Source: Rhodospirillales bacterium (GTDB lineage: Bacteria > Pseudomonadota > Alphaproteobacteria > Micavibrionales > Micavibrionaceae). From it: a stretch of DNA of 64,000 bases. A program made the position numbers and the translations under genes. Every line of letters starts with the position of its first letter. Position 1 is the first letter of the stretch. The notes below the pieces were generated by a model. It searched no databases. It had not been told where the DNA came from and saw nothing but the letters and a program-made list of their open reading frames with translations. The DNA is taken from NCBI GenBank assembly GCA_020638175.1, contig JACKJA010000002.1:1178001-1242000 (forward strand). Direction: 5' to 3'. Below, one piece after another: positions 34,601 through 43,259 of the stretch.

Positions 34601-36220
34601 TCAAGCTTTTTCAATGATATTTACAAAATGATTGGTGATCGGATAACGGCGGTCGCGGCCAAAGGCGCGCGATGTGACTTTAACGCCGGGCGGGGCTTGC
34701 CGGCGCTTGTATTCCGCAAGGTCGAGCATCCGCCAGACCCGCCGCACGGTTTCGGGCGCATGCCCGCGGGCCACGATGCCGTCAACGCCCAGATCAAGCT
34801 CGATCAGGCAGTGCAGGATATCGTCCAGTTCCTCGTACGGGGGCAGGGTGTCCTGATCGCACTGGTCGGGCTTGAGTTCCGCCGTTGGTTTTTTGGTGAT
34901 GATACTCTCCGGGATGACCGGGCTTTGTGTGTTCCGCCAGCGCGAAAGTTCATAAACCTGTACTTTATAAACATCCTTTAACACATTGAAACCACCACAC
35001 ATATCGCCGTAGAGAGTGGCGTATCCCACGGCCATTTCCGACTTGTTCCCGGTTGATAAAACCATCCGTCCGCTGGCATTGGACAGCGCCATCAGGATCA
35101 ATCCGCGGCAGCGTGGCTGGATGTTTTCATGTGTCACAGGCGGCGCGTCTTTCAGGAACGAGGCCAGTTCATTTTCAAAGGCGGTAACGGCGCTTTCAAT
35201 GGATATGATTTCATAGGAAGCCCCTAGCGCCTTGGCGCAGTTTTCCGCATCGTCAAGGCTTTCCTGTGATGTAAATTTGCTGGGCATCATCACGCATTGC
35301 ACGCGCTCTGGCCCCAGCGCATCAACGGCGATTGCGGCGGACAAGGCGCTGTCGATCCCGCCACTCATCCCGATAATCACGCCGGGAAACCGGTTTTTGC
35401 TGACGTAATCGCGCAACCCGGTAACAAGGGCTGTGTAAAGGACTTTGTGCGGGTCTTCGTCTGGTACGTCTGAGGGAGAAGAAGCCAAAGGGTAAAAGAC
35501 CGTCCGGGCGGATTCCTCAAACTTAACCATCTGTTCAAGAACGCGGCCATCTTTATCAAGCACAAACGATGCCCCGTCAAAAACCAGTTCGTCCTGCCCG
35601 CCGCATTGATTGACGTAGAGCAGGGGCAGGGCGTTTTCCTGTGCCCGTCGGCGGGCTTGCTCCTGCCGCAAATCGTTTTTGTCGGCCTCGAACGGGCTGG
35701 CATTCAAAACGATCAGAAGCGCCGCGCCCCGGCTTTTCAGATGAGCGGCAACGTCTGGACTCCACATATCTTCGCAAATCATGATGCCCAGATTGACCCC
35801 TTTGAAGGAAACCGGATCGGGCAGGGGGCCGGGTGTAAAAACCCGCAATTCATCAAACACTCCGTAATTGGGAAGCAGGTGCTTGGCGCGGACGGCTTTG
35901 ATTGCGCCGCCTTCAATCAACAGCGCGGCATTGTACGTCTTGCCGTCAATCCGCCACGGCGCGGAAATCAACAGCGCGGGGCCGTTTTTTTCACTTTCCG
36001 AAACGAGCGCACGTACGGCCGATTCAACCTTATCAAGGAAAAAGGGCTTGAGGATCAGGTCTTCTGGCGGATAGCCGCATACGGAGAGTTCAGGGAACAC
36101 GATCAAATCGGTCTGCGCAGACATTTCGTCGCGTACACGCCGGATTTTATCCAGATTGTATGGCATATCCCCGACAATCGGATTGATCTGGGAAAGTGTG
36201 ATGGAAAGGGGTGTCGTCAT
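34601..36220 (-). CDS. nadE: Glutamine-dependent NAD+ synthetase
   Basis: NadE makes NAD+ from deamido-NAD+ using ammonia released from glutamine. It is a two-domain form of 539 residues. The N-terminal nitrilase-like glutaminase has Glu44, Lys113 and Cys149 (GIMICEDMW) as catalytic triad. The C-terminal PP-loop synthetase has the ATP-binding SGGIDSALSAAI near residue 285 and STGNKSEMAVGYATLYGDMC near 400. It lies 50 bases upstream of gltX on the same strand and may be cotranscribed with gltX-ilvA-trmJ. Confidence 0.96.
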   Translation of the reverse strand: MTTPLSITLSQINPIVGDMPYNLDKIRRVRDEMSAQTDLIVFPELSVCGYPPEDLILKPFFLDKVESAVRALVSESEKNGPALLISAPWRIDGKTYNAALLIEGGAIKAVRAKHLLPNYGVFDELRVFTPGPLPDPVSFKGVNLGIMICEDMWSPDVAAHLKSRGAALLIVLNASPFEADKNDLRQEQARRRAQENALPLLYVNQCGGQDELVFDGASFVLDKDGRVLEQMVKFEESARTVFYPLASSPSDVPDEDPHKVLYTALVTGLRDYVSKNRFPGVIIGMSGGIDSALSAAIAVDALGPERVQCVMMPSKFTSQESLDDAENCAKALGASYEIISIESAVTAFENELASFLKDAPPVTHENIQPRCRGLILMALSNASGRMVLSTGNKSEMAVGYATLYGDMCGGFNVLKDVYKVQVYELSRWRNTQSPVIPESIITKKPTAELKPDQCDQDTLPPYEELDDILHCLIELDLGVDGIVARGHAPETVRRVWRMLDLAEYKRRQAPPGVKVTSRAFGRDRRYPITNHFVNIIEKA

Positions 36221-36264
36221 GGTTTGCTATTTAACCACTAAGCCCCGCAGCCACCAAGTGAATT

Positions 36265-36624
36265 TTACTGATTTGTAAAGCGCGGCTCTCCATGAAGGCG
36301 ATGCTTCACGGACGTCTCAAGGGCCGGCCAGTAACGGGCTTTATCACAGTCATAACGCATCTCGCCGTCAATAAGTATTTTTTCGGCAACCCATGCATTG
36401 CCGCGCGCGGAGCGATTTGACGAATTTCTGAGGTCACCGAGCAAGCGCTCTCCATCCTTGAGATTTACGGTAGAGCGTCCTTCGTCTTTTATCGCCTCGA
36501 CAACAAACCGTGAAGCCCGGTCAGCAAAGTCCGTGCAGACATCGACTTCCTGAGGTTTTTGCAACGGAGACGCGCAGGCGGATGTTGCAAAGGCAAAAGC
36601 AAAAGCGGGGGCAAGAAATTTCAT
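36265..36624 (-). CDS. Small secreted protein, paralogue of its neighbour
   Basis: A 119-residue protein with an N-terminal signal (MKFLAPAFAFAFATSACASP). The Cys17 context TSAC could be a weak lipobox or the start of an ordinary signal-peptidase site. The mature part holds the CTDFADRASRFVVEA segment, which is shared with the next upstream gene (CADFVERARPFFMEA), and a second cysteine near residue 96 (YDCDK), also shared (YGCTD). Function is unknown. The two genes look like a tandem duplication. Confidence 0.7.
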   Translation of the reverse strand: MKFLAPAFAFAFATSACASPLQKPQEVDVCTDFADRASRFVVEAIKDEGRSTVNLKDGERLLGDLRNSSNRSARGNAWVAEKILIDGEMRYDCDKARYWPALETSVKHRLHGEPRFTNQ

Positions 36625-36647
36625 ACTTGATCCGATCGTTATTCTTG

Positions 36648-36947
36648 TTAATTAGGCTTCAAAACCTGTTTGTATTGCTCATCCGTGCATCCGTAATTGA
36701 CCTTTCCATCTGACAGGATGGCGAACCCGGTATCCATAGCCACCTCTGCCAGACCTTCAATCTCTTCACCCGGCTCAATAGCAGCGCCCACTTGCGCCTT
36801 GAGTTTTTGAGAGACAACAAAAGAAGCTTCCATGAAGAAAGGTCGCGCGCGTTCTACAAAATCGGCGCAAACATCATTTTCCGGCTGGGCGTTGGCCGCG
36901 CCACCGGTAACCAAAAGGGTAGCCAAGACAGGTGCTAGTTTATTCAT
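36648..36947 (-). CDS. Small secreted protein, tandem paralogue
   Basis: A 99-residue protein with a signal peptide (hydrophobic LAPVLATLLVTGGAANA, cleaved before QPEND). Two cysteines flank a helical domain and correspond to the two in the neighbour at 36265, so a disulphide-stabilised periplasmic fold is likely. It lies 23 bases upstream of its paralogue, in one transcript. No family is recognised. Confidence 0.7.
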   Translation of the reverse strand: MNKLAPVLATLLVTGGAANAQPENDVCADFVERARPFFMEASFVVSQKLKAQVGAAIEPGEEIEGLAEVAMDTGFAILSDGKVNYGCTDEQYKQVLKPN

Positions 36948-37008
36948 TTTGTTATCCTCCCTATATGAGATATGGGAAAGATATATGTAAACAAATAAGC
37001 TGTCAAAT

Positions 37009-38361
37009 TTATTTGATGGCCTTTAACTCGTCCGCTACCAAAAACGCCAGTTCCAATGCCTGGTTGGCATTCAAACGCGGGTCACACGCGGTGTGATAAC
37101 GTTCGGATAACTGGTCTTCGGCCAACTCCTTGGCACCGCCCGTGCATTCGGTCACATCCTGTCCGGTCAGTTCCAGATGAATCCCGCCGGGGTGGGTGCC
37201 TTCGCTCTTGTGAACGGCGAAAAACCCTTTGATTTCGGCCATGATGTGGTCGAAGTTCCGGGTTTTATAGCCATTCTCGGCTTTGTAGACATTGCCGTGC
37301 ATGGGATCGCACGACCAGACAACACTGCGGCCTTCTTCCTTGACCTTGCGGACCAGTGGCGGCAGTTTGTCGGCGACGCCCTCATGCCCCATGCGGGAGA
37401 TCAGAGTCAGGCGTCCGGGGTCGTTATCCGGATTCAGAATGTCAATCAGCTTGAGCAGGGTATCGGTTTCCATGTGCGGCCCGACTTTCAGGCCAATCGG
37501 GTTTTTGATGCCGCGGACAAATTCGATTTGCGCGCCGTCGGTCTGGTGCGTTCGTGCCCCGATCCACAGGAAGTGTGCCGAACAATCATACGGGTCGCCC
37601 GTCGTGCTATCGGTCCGGGTTAACGCCTCTTCATAAGGCAGCAAAAGAGCCTCGTGACAGGTATAAAAATCGGTTTGCTTGACGATTTCCGGGGTTTTTT
37701 CGCGGGTAATGCCGCAAGCGCTCATGAACGATAGCGTCCGGCTGATTTCCTCGGCCAGCGCGTTGTAACGCTCTTTCAAGGGGCTGTCATCGACGAAATC
37801 GAGGTTCCAGCGGTGAACTTGATGCAGGTCGGCATAACCGCCGCTGGCAAAAGCCCGTAAAAGGTTCAGGGTCGCGGCTGCCTGATGATAGGCTTCGATC
37901 ATGCGCTGCGGATCGGGTTCGCGGGCTTCGGCGGTAAATTTCAGGGCATTAATAATGTCCCCGCGGTAGCTGGGCAGTTTAAGACCGTTTTTCTCTTCGA
38001 AATCGTCCGAACGCGGTTTGGCGAATTGCCCGGCCATCCGGCCCATCTTGACGACCGGCAAACCGCCGGCAAAGGTCAATGTCACAGCCATCTGCAGGAC
38101 AACCCGAAACGTGTCGCGGATTTTTACCGCGCCAAATTCGGCGAAACTTTCCGCGCAATCGCCGCCTTGCAGCAGAAAAGCACGGCCATCGGCAACCTCG
38201 GCCAGTTGTTTTTTGAGCGTACGGGCTTCCCCGGCAAAAACCAGCGGCGGCATTTTGGCAAGGCGGGCCTCGGCGGCTTTCAGCGCCGTTTCATCCTTGT
38301 ACACCGGCAGTTGTTTGGCCGGTTTGTCTCTCCATCCCGATGGGGTCCAATTTTGTGTCAT
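37009..38361 (-). CDS. aroG: Class II 3-deoxy-D-arabino-heptulosonate-7-phosphate (DAHP) synthase
   Basis: The first enzyme of the shikimate pathway, condensing erythrose-4-phosphate with PEP. It is 450 residues of the class II (plant/actinobacterial/alphaproteobacterial) type: LQGGDCAESFAEF near residue 70, VVKMGRMAGQFAKPRS, the metal and PEP-binding SRMGHEGVADKLPPLVRKV, and WSCDPMHGN with the C-terminal GGIHLELTGQDVTECTGG. The start at 38361 (MTQNWTPSGW) matches the family; an upstream in-frame ATG at 38442 is not needed. It is unrelated in sequence to E. coli AroG/F/H. Confidence 0.95.
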   Translation of the reverse strand: MTQNWTPSGWRDKPAKQLPVYKDETALKAAEARLAKMPPLVFAGEARTLKKQLAEVADGRAFLLQGGDCAESFAEFGAVKIRDTFRVVLQMAVTLTFAGGLPVVKMGRMAGQFAKPRSDDFEEKNGLKLPSYRGDIINALKFTAEAREPDPQRMIEAYHQAAATLNLLRAFASGGYADLHQVHRWNLDFVDDSPLKERYNALAEEISRTLSFMSACGITREKTPEIVKQTDFYTCHEALLLPYEEALTRTDSTTGDPYDCSAHFLWIGARTHQTDGAQIEFVRGIKNPIGLKVGPHMETDTLLKLIDILNPDNDPGRLTLISRMGHEGVADKLPPLVRKVKEEGRSVVWSCDPMHGNVYKAENGYKTRNFDHIMAEIKGFFAVHKSEGTHPGGIHLELTGQDVTECTGGAKELAEDQLSERYHTACDPRLNANQALELAFLVADELKAIK

Positions 38362-38520
38362 GCGGTTTTTTCGCCTTTCTCTAACAGGAATGTATCTGTT
38401 TATGAAATTCCGTCCATAGCCGCAAGGCAAAAACGTTTTCAAATCTGTGCCAGAATGAGGTATAAAGAAAGACAGGCTGTTCGGCCATTCTTGGAACCAT
38501 GTCCCCGCAGGAGAAGTTTT

Positions 38521-39615
38521 TTGCCACAGGAACAGATTATTTCCGCGTCAGCGCCGGATTGTTTTTATGACCTGTTTGATGAGTTGAAGGCTCTTTGTCT
38601 GGACGTTCCGCCTGAGGGCGCGTATACGGAGCCATCAATTCTGTCTCTGGTTTTTGATGAATTGAAAGCCCAGTTCGGCAAGGAATATAAATGCCTGAAC
38701 AAAGCGTCCGAGGTTTTATTCGGGCCGGCGTCGGATAACTTTGGCGCACAGGCTACGGAAGTATTCTTACAGTGGGAGGATGGCGATGGCTGTGTATCGC
38801 TTCCGGCGTTGATTGCCCATGCCATAACCGCGTTTGATCTGGACGTCGGCCTCCCCGAGGTCAAAGCCGTTTTCCTGTCTTCTGTGCTGGCGGAAATCCC
38901 GAATTCCTTACGCTATCACGGCAACGAACATTACCGTAAGGTTCTGTTCCACGCGATCCGGCTGATTTCCACCCATAACCGGCTGGCGGCGGGAACGGAC
39001 GACGTGTTATCGGGGCATGAGATTGCCTTGTTGCTGGCGGCATCCTGCATTCATGATCTGGGGCACGAAGGCGGCGACAATATGCGCGATGGCGTCTATA
39101 CGCCGGGCTATATGGAACAGCATGCCTATGATCTGGCGCGCCCTTATTATGAAGCGCTGGGGATGGATAGTGATTCCTGCGGCGAGATAGAATCCATGGT
39201 GTTTTGCACCGATATTACGTTTTTTGCCGGTGAAAACAGCCCCTGTGTGCGGTTGAAAAAAATATACCGCTATATGTTCTGGGGAGAGGACAATGATGAT
39301 GTCCTGATGATGATGGTCGGGAAACTGCGGCGCTATGCTGATAACCCCAAGCTGGTTTTGATGGCGATGTTTCTGCATGAAGCCGATATTGCCTCATCAG
39401 CCGGGATGAGCTACGAGTGGACAATCCGTGAAACCATAAAATTTATGGAGGAACGGGGTATGCGCTCGGCAGGACCAAAGGTTGTTCTGGCGTTCCTGCG
39501 GGAGCAGCTCGGCGAGACCATGTTCACCGATGCCGCCAAGCAGCTTTATGGCCCCGTGATGAGCGCTGTGGTTGAACAGGCCGAAGCGGATAAGCGCGAG
39601 ACATACTACGAATAA
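38521..39615 (+). CDS. Class I-type cyclic nucleotide phosphodiesterase (HD fold)
   Basis: A 364-residue protein with the three signatures of class I (eukaryote-type) 3',5'-cyclic nucleotide phosphodiesterases: YHGNEHYRKVLFHA (132-145), the metal-binding HDLGHEGGDN (178-187, fitting HDx2Hx4N), and FLHEADIAS with Asp289, the counterpart of the third metal ligand. It should hydrolyse cAMP or cGMP. There is no N-terminal sensor domain and no signal peptide. The start is TTG at 38521 with AGGAGA six bases ahead; a longer frame running antisense over aroG is rejected. It is divergent from aroG. The nucleotide substrate and its cyclase are unknown. Confidence 0.85.
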   Translation: MPQEQIISASAPDCFYDLFDELKALCLDVPPEGAYTEPSILSLVFDELKAQFGKEYKCLNKASEVLFGPASDNFGAQATEVFLQWEDGDGCVSLPALIAHAITAFDLDVGLPEVKAVFLSSVLAEIPNSLRYHGNEHYRKVLFHAIRLISTHNRLAAGTDDVLSGHEIALLLAASCIHDLGHEGGDNMRDGVYTPGYMEQHAYDLARPYYEALGMDSDSCGEIESMVFCTDITFFAGENSPCVRLKKIYRYMFWGEDNDDVLMMMVGKLRRYADNPKLVLMAMFLHEADIASSAGMSYEWTIRETIKFMEERGMRSAGPKVVLAFLREQLGETMFTDAAKQLYGPVMSAVVEQAEADKRETYYE

Positions 39616-39652
39616 CGGACAACGAACGGCGTACCACCTGATGCGTCCTATA

Positions 39653-40516
39653 TCATCCGGGCCAGCGGCGATGCAGCCACAGCCATTGCGCCGGGTGTTC
39701 GATAATCCATTCTTCCAGCATTTTATGGGCATCGCCAATGATGTCTTCGAGCGTACGTTCCGTACCCTCCGGGGTAAAGAGTGGCAAGGGGGGATAAATG
39801 GTGACCCGAAAATGCGCCCCCTCCAGACGCTCTATACGTCCCGGCACCAAGGGACATTTGAATTTTTGCGGTAATTCGGCAAAAGCCGGGCTGGTCATGG
39901 CATCCCGGCCAAAAAACGGAATAGCCAGCCCCTCGTTATATTTCTGGTCAATTAAAATCCCGATATGGCGGCCTTCCTTCATGCTGCGCAAAATCTGGCG
40001 GGCGCCGGTTTTCGATTTGGGAATAGCTTTCAGATCGCCGGTAATGTTTCGGGCCTTTGTCAGGATATGGTCAACCGCGGGATTGTTCGGGGCGCGGTAA
40101 ATCGCATCGGTTGGTAAAAAGGTCTGGATCGTCAGGGCCGCAGCTTCCCAGTTAGCCAGATGGGCGCCGAACACGACACCGCTCTGGTCATCATTTTTAA
40201 GGGTTTCCAGTATATCAGAGCCGATAAGCTCCACCCGTTCCGAAAGGATTTGCCGTAGATGCGGATACTCGGCCATGACCCGCCCCAGATTGTCCCACAT
40301 CCCGGCAAGGATTTCGCCGTACTCCTGATCGTCACGGCCTGGCAGGGCCGTTTTGATGTTGGCCAGGGCTTTCCGGGACGTCGCCAGGCGTGGGCCGATG
40401 GTCCGGCCCAGCCAGCCGCCAAGGGCCGAGGCAGCATCGAGCGCCATCAAGCCGAACAAGGCCATAATCAGCCAGATGAAAATATACTCAAAAAAATACC
40501 TTATATTTTTCATCAT
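39653..40516 (-). CDS. lpxL: Lipid A biosynthesis acyltransferase (LpxL/HtrB family)
   Basis: It adds a secondary acyl chain to the lipid A precursor at the inner membrane. It is 287 residues. One N-terminal membrane helix (FEYIFIWLIMALFGLMAL) precedes the catalytic HX4E motif, His119 to Glu124 in FGAHLANWEAAA. The later GRHIGILIDQKYNEGLAIPF, then FFGRDAMTSPAFAEL matches the family's substrate-binding block. The gene begins one base after the lpxK stop, so lpxK and lpxL are coupled. Whether it transfers laurate, myristate or a longer chain cannot be read. Confidence 0.93.
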   Translation of the reverse strand: MMKNIRYFFEYIFIWLIMALFGLMALDAASALGGWLGRTIGPRLATSRKALANIKTALPGRDDQEYGEILAGMWDNLGRVMAEYPHLRQILSERVELIGSDILETLKNDDQSGVVFGAHLANWEAAALTIQTFLPTDAIYRAPNNPAVDHILTKARNITGDLKAIPKSKTGARQILRSMKEGRHIGILIDQKYNEGLAIPFFGRDAMTSPAFAELPQKFKCPLVPGRIERLEGAHFRVTIYPPLPLFTPEGTERTLEDIIGDAHKMLEEWIIEHPAQWLWLHRRWPG

Positions 40517-40517
40517 G

Positions 40518-41525
40518 TTATTTTGTTTTTTTAATCTTGTCTGTCAATGTATTTTCAAGATCATCCGGGGCATTCCATACAATCTCGATCGGCATGACGA
40601 TCGGCTTTTGTTCCCGGATAAAGGCCGCCGGTAATTTGACGGCATCTTTTTGTGTGGTGATAAGGCGGGCCTTGCGGGCCGTCGCTTTGTCTATCAAGGT
40701 CTGCAAATCATGCGCCGTATAGGCATGGTGATCTGGAAAGCTTTGAAAAGCCGCGATATCCAGTCCGTAATCTTCCAGTGTAGCTTTGAATTTTTCTGGC
40801 CGTCCCAGTCCGGCAAAGGCAACGTATGGGATCGATCTATCCGTTTCGAAGCCTTCCGGCACCTGTATGTGCCCGGAAAAGGCTGGTTTATCAAGCGGAA
40901 GCAAGGCATGTACGTCTGTTTTATCATCGCCAATAATCAAAAACGCATCGGCTCGCGCCAGCCCTGTTTCCAGCGGCTCGCGCAGTGGTCCGGCGGGCAG
41001 GGGGCGACCGTTGCCGAAACCGGCGCTGCCGTCAATTACCACCAGCGACAGGGTCTTTCGCAAAGACGGGTTTTGCAGGCCGTCATCCATGATAATCAGA
41101 TCAAATCCCTGTTCCCGTGCCAAAAGCGCGCCGTGTTGGCGCTCTGTGGCAACAATGGTGGGGCCGGCCGCCGCCAGCAGCAAGGCTTCGTCTCCGACCT
41201 CTTGAGGTGTATGCATGGCGGGATCAACCAGCAGCGGCCCTTTTTCCGTGCCGCCATAACCGCGGTTAAGAAAACAGGGACGCTCAGAGATTGCTTTGGC
41301 GGTTACCAGCTTGTAAAGCGCCAGCGCGGTCGGGGTTTTTCCCGATCCCCCAGCCACCAGATTTCCTACGCAAATAACCGGTATCCCCGGATCATAGGCG
41401 GGGTGTACGCTCCGTTTTCGTTGATGCAGGGCTTGGGCGCCTTGATACAGCCATGAGAGCGGAGCCAGAAAGCAGGCCGTCAGGCTGGGTTTTTTATACC
41501 AGAATGACGGGGTGCTCAGGCGCAT
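40518..41525 (-). CDS. lpxK: Tetraacyldisaccharide 4'-kinase
   Basis: LpxK phosphorylates the 4' position of the lipid A disaccharide to make lipid IVA. It is 335 residues. The P-loop is CVGNLVAGGSGKTPTA near residue 55. The family's N-terminal basic/hydrophobic membrane-association segment precedes it (LTACFLAPLSWLYQG). IIMDDGLQNPSLRK near 145 contributes the catalytic Asp. It overlaps the end of waaA by ten bases and abuts lpxL, giving a waaA-lpxK-lpxL operon. Confidence 0.95.
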   Translation of the reverse strand: MRLSTPSFWYKKPSLTACFLAPLSWLYQGAQALHQRKRSVHPAYDPGIPVICVGNLVAGGSGKTPTALALYKLVTAKAISERPCFLNRGYGGTEKGPLLVDPAMHTPQEVGDEALLLAAAGPTIVATERQHGALLAREQGFDLIIMDDGLQNPSLRKTLSLVVIDGSAGFGNGRPLPAGPLREPLETGLARADAFLIIGDDKTDVHALLPLDKPAFSGHIQVPEGFETDRSIPYVAFAGLGRPEKFKATLEDYGLDIAAFQSFPDHHAYTAHDLQTLIDKATARKARLITTQKDAVKLPAAFIREQKPIVMPIEIVWNAPDDLENTLTDKIKKTK

Positions 41526-42823
41526 TTCTGGCCGTCCGCTTTGGATTCAACAGGGGGGGCTGCCAGATAAGGAGCAAGTTTTTGCATGATTTTTTCAAGG
41601 ACGGTGGCCTTGTCGTGAGCAAAACGGGCGGCCTTGTTTTGCAGCGCCGCCAAGCCTTCTTCGTCATGAAGCAATTTTTCAAGGCGCGTGTGGAAATCGG
41701 TTTCGTCTTTTAGACGCAGGGCTGCCCCGGCCTTGTCCATTTCATCATAGATAATTTGCAGGTTTTGAACCCGCGGCCCGTGCAGAACAGCGCAATCCAG
41801 CTGCGCCGCCTCAATCGGGTTATGGCCGCCGCCGCCATCCATGCTGAAGGATCGCCCGATACAGACCAGCGGGGCCAGCCGGTAAAACAGGCCAAGATCG
41901 CCCATGGTGTCGACGATATATACGGACGTTTTATCGGTTATTTTTTGGTTGTTATCTGACTTTAAACAATAGTTTATAGAGTTTTCTTCGCAGATTTTCT
42001 TTATTTCATCGCGCCGTTCCGGGTGCCGCGGCACAACAATCGTCAAAAGATCAGGAATCTTTTTGCAGGCATGACGGTGCAGGCGGCAGGCCAGCTCTTC
42101 CTCGCCGCGGTGCGTGCTGGCATAAAGCCAGAGCGGGCGGCCTTCAAGGGTTTTGCTAAAGGCTTTGAGTTCTTGAGGGTTACAGGGAAGCGGCGCCGCG
42201 CTGTATTTAAGGTTTCCCGCCGTAAAAACATGCTGGGCCCCCAGTTTTTCAAAGGCTTCTTTGTCGGGAACGCTCTGGGCGATAATCAGGGCAAAGCTGT
42301 CCAGCAGCTTTCTGATCTCTCCGGCTGCCAGCTTCCAGCGTTTTTGTGAACGGTCGGACAGGCGTGCATTGAGCAGGATTGCCGGAATATGACGCTTTTG
42401 CAGGGTTAAAAGCATATTCGGCCATAATTCCGATTCAAGCCACAACGCCAGATCCGGTTGCCAGTGATCCAGAAAGGCTTCCACCCACTGCGGATGATCC
42501 AGCGGATAGTATTGGTGAAAAGCCGCCGGCGGCAGGCGCTTTGCCATCAGGTCCGCCGATGTGCGGGTGCCCGTCGTCACCAGAATATGCTTGTCGGGAG
42601 CTTGCTTTAAAAGAGCGTCGATAACAATCAGGGCGGATTGTGCCTCACCGACGCTGGCAGCGTGCAGCCATATCAGGGACCCGGCGGGGCGGAGCTTTGA
42701 AGAAATCCCCATGCGTTCGGACAGACGTGCAGGATCTTCCTTTCCCAGCCGGCAACGCTTTTTTAAAATCCGGCGCAGCAACGGCGCCGATATGCGGGTG
42801 AAAGCGGAATAAAGTTTCAACAT
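41516..42823 (-). CDS. waaA: Kdo transferase WaaA (KdtA)
   Basis: WaaA transfers 3-deoxy-D-manno-oct-2-ulosonate from CMP-Kdo to lipid IVA. It is 435 residues of GT-B fold: an N-terminal Kdo-transferase domain (LIWLHAASVGEAQSALIVID near 55, with PLDHPQWVEAFLDHWQPDLA and then LWLESELWPNML) and a C-terminal glycosyltransferase half with CIGRSFSMDGGGGHNPIEAA near 340. It is the first gene of the waaA-lpxK-lpxL group. The divergent small gene at 42916 lies 92 bases away. Confidence 0.94.
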   Translation of the reverse strand: MLKLYSAFTRISAPLLRRILKKRCRLGKEDPARLSERMGISSKLRPAGSLIWLHAASVGEAQSALIVIDALLKQAPDKHILVTTGTRTSADLMAKRLPPAAFHQYYPLDHPQWVEAFLDHWQPDLALWLESELWPNMLLTLQKRHIPAILLNARLSDRSQKRWKLAAGEIRKLLDSFALIIAQSVPDKEAFEKLGAQHVFTAGNLKYSAAPLPCNPQELKAFSKTLEGRPLWLYASTHRGEEELACRLHRHACKKIPDLLTIVVPRHPERRDEIKKICEENSINYCLKSDNNQKITDKTSVYIVDTMGDLGLFYRLAPLVCIGRSFSMDGGGGHNPIEAAQLDCAVLHGPRVQNLQIIYDEMDKAGAALRLKDETDFHTRLEKLLHDEEGLAALQNKAARFAHDKATVLEKIMQKLAPYLAAPPVESKADGQKCA

Positions 42824-42915
42824 TAAAAGGGCCGGGCGTTCATTTTCTGTTAGGGGTTTTCCGTGTACCTTGTAGATATACGGGTTTTCCCCGGTTTTGC
42901 AAAGAGGAGGGCGTT

Positions 42916-43227
42916 ATGCGCCGTGTTTTTTATACGGATAACAATCCGGATCGTAAACAACTGCAGCAGGAACTGTTGATGCGGATGCGCGCCTTGCGCT
43001 CCCGGATTGCTCCTGATGTGCTGGCGCGGGCGCAAGCCTCACTATCCGGCATTTCTTTTGATGCACAGCAAAAGCCCTGCGAAGAGGATATCGATTCAGA
43101 AGGCAACATTAGAATCGACCAGAAAAAGAATCTGCAAACGGTGATGCAATTTTTGGCCCTGAATCCGGACAACACCAAAGTTCACAAAGAAATAAGTCTC
43201 TGGCTCACGGAAGACAATAGCCGCTAG
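42916..43227 (+). CDS. Small hypothetical protein, 103 aa
   Basis: A charged helical protein, basic at the N-terminus (QQELLMRMRALRSRIAPDVL) and acidic in the middle (EEDIDSEGN), with no export signal. GAGGAGGG lies eight bases ahead of the ATG and supports coding. It is divergent from waaA. No family is recognised and nothing in the context specifies a role. Confidence 0.65.
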   Translation: MRRVFYTDNNPDRKQLQQELLMRMRALRSRIAPDVLARAQASLSGISFDAQQKPCEEDIDSEGNIRIDQKKNLQTVMQFLALNPDNTKVHKEISLWLTEDNSR

Positions 43228-43259
43228 TCAACTCCGCGCTTTAGAAGCTTTATGCTCTT

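Noticed and set aside
37885..38520. N-terminal extension of the phosphodiesterase frame antisense to aroG
   Set aside because: The extension has no phosphodiesterase similarity and overlaps the conserved aroG coding region; a TTG with a good ribosome site at 38521 gives the proper protein.
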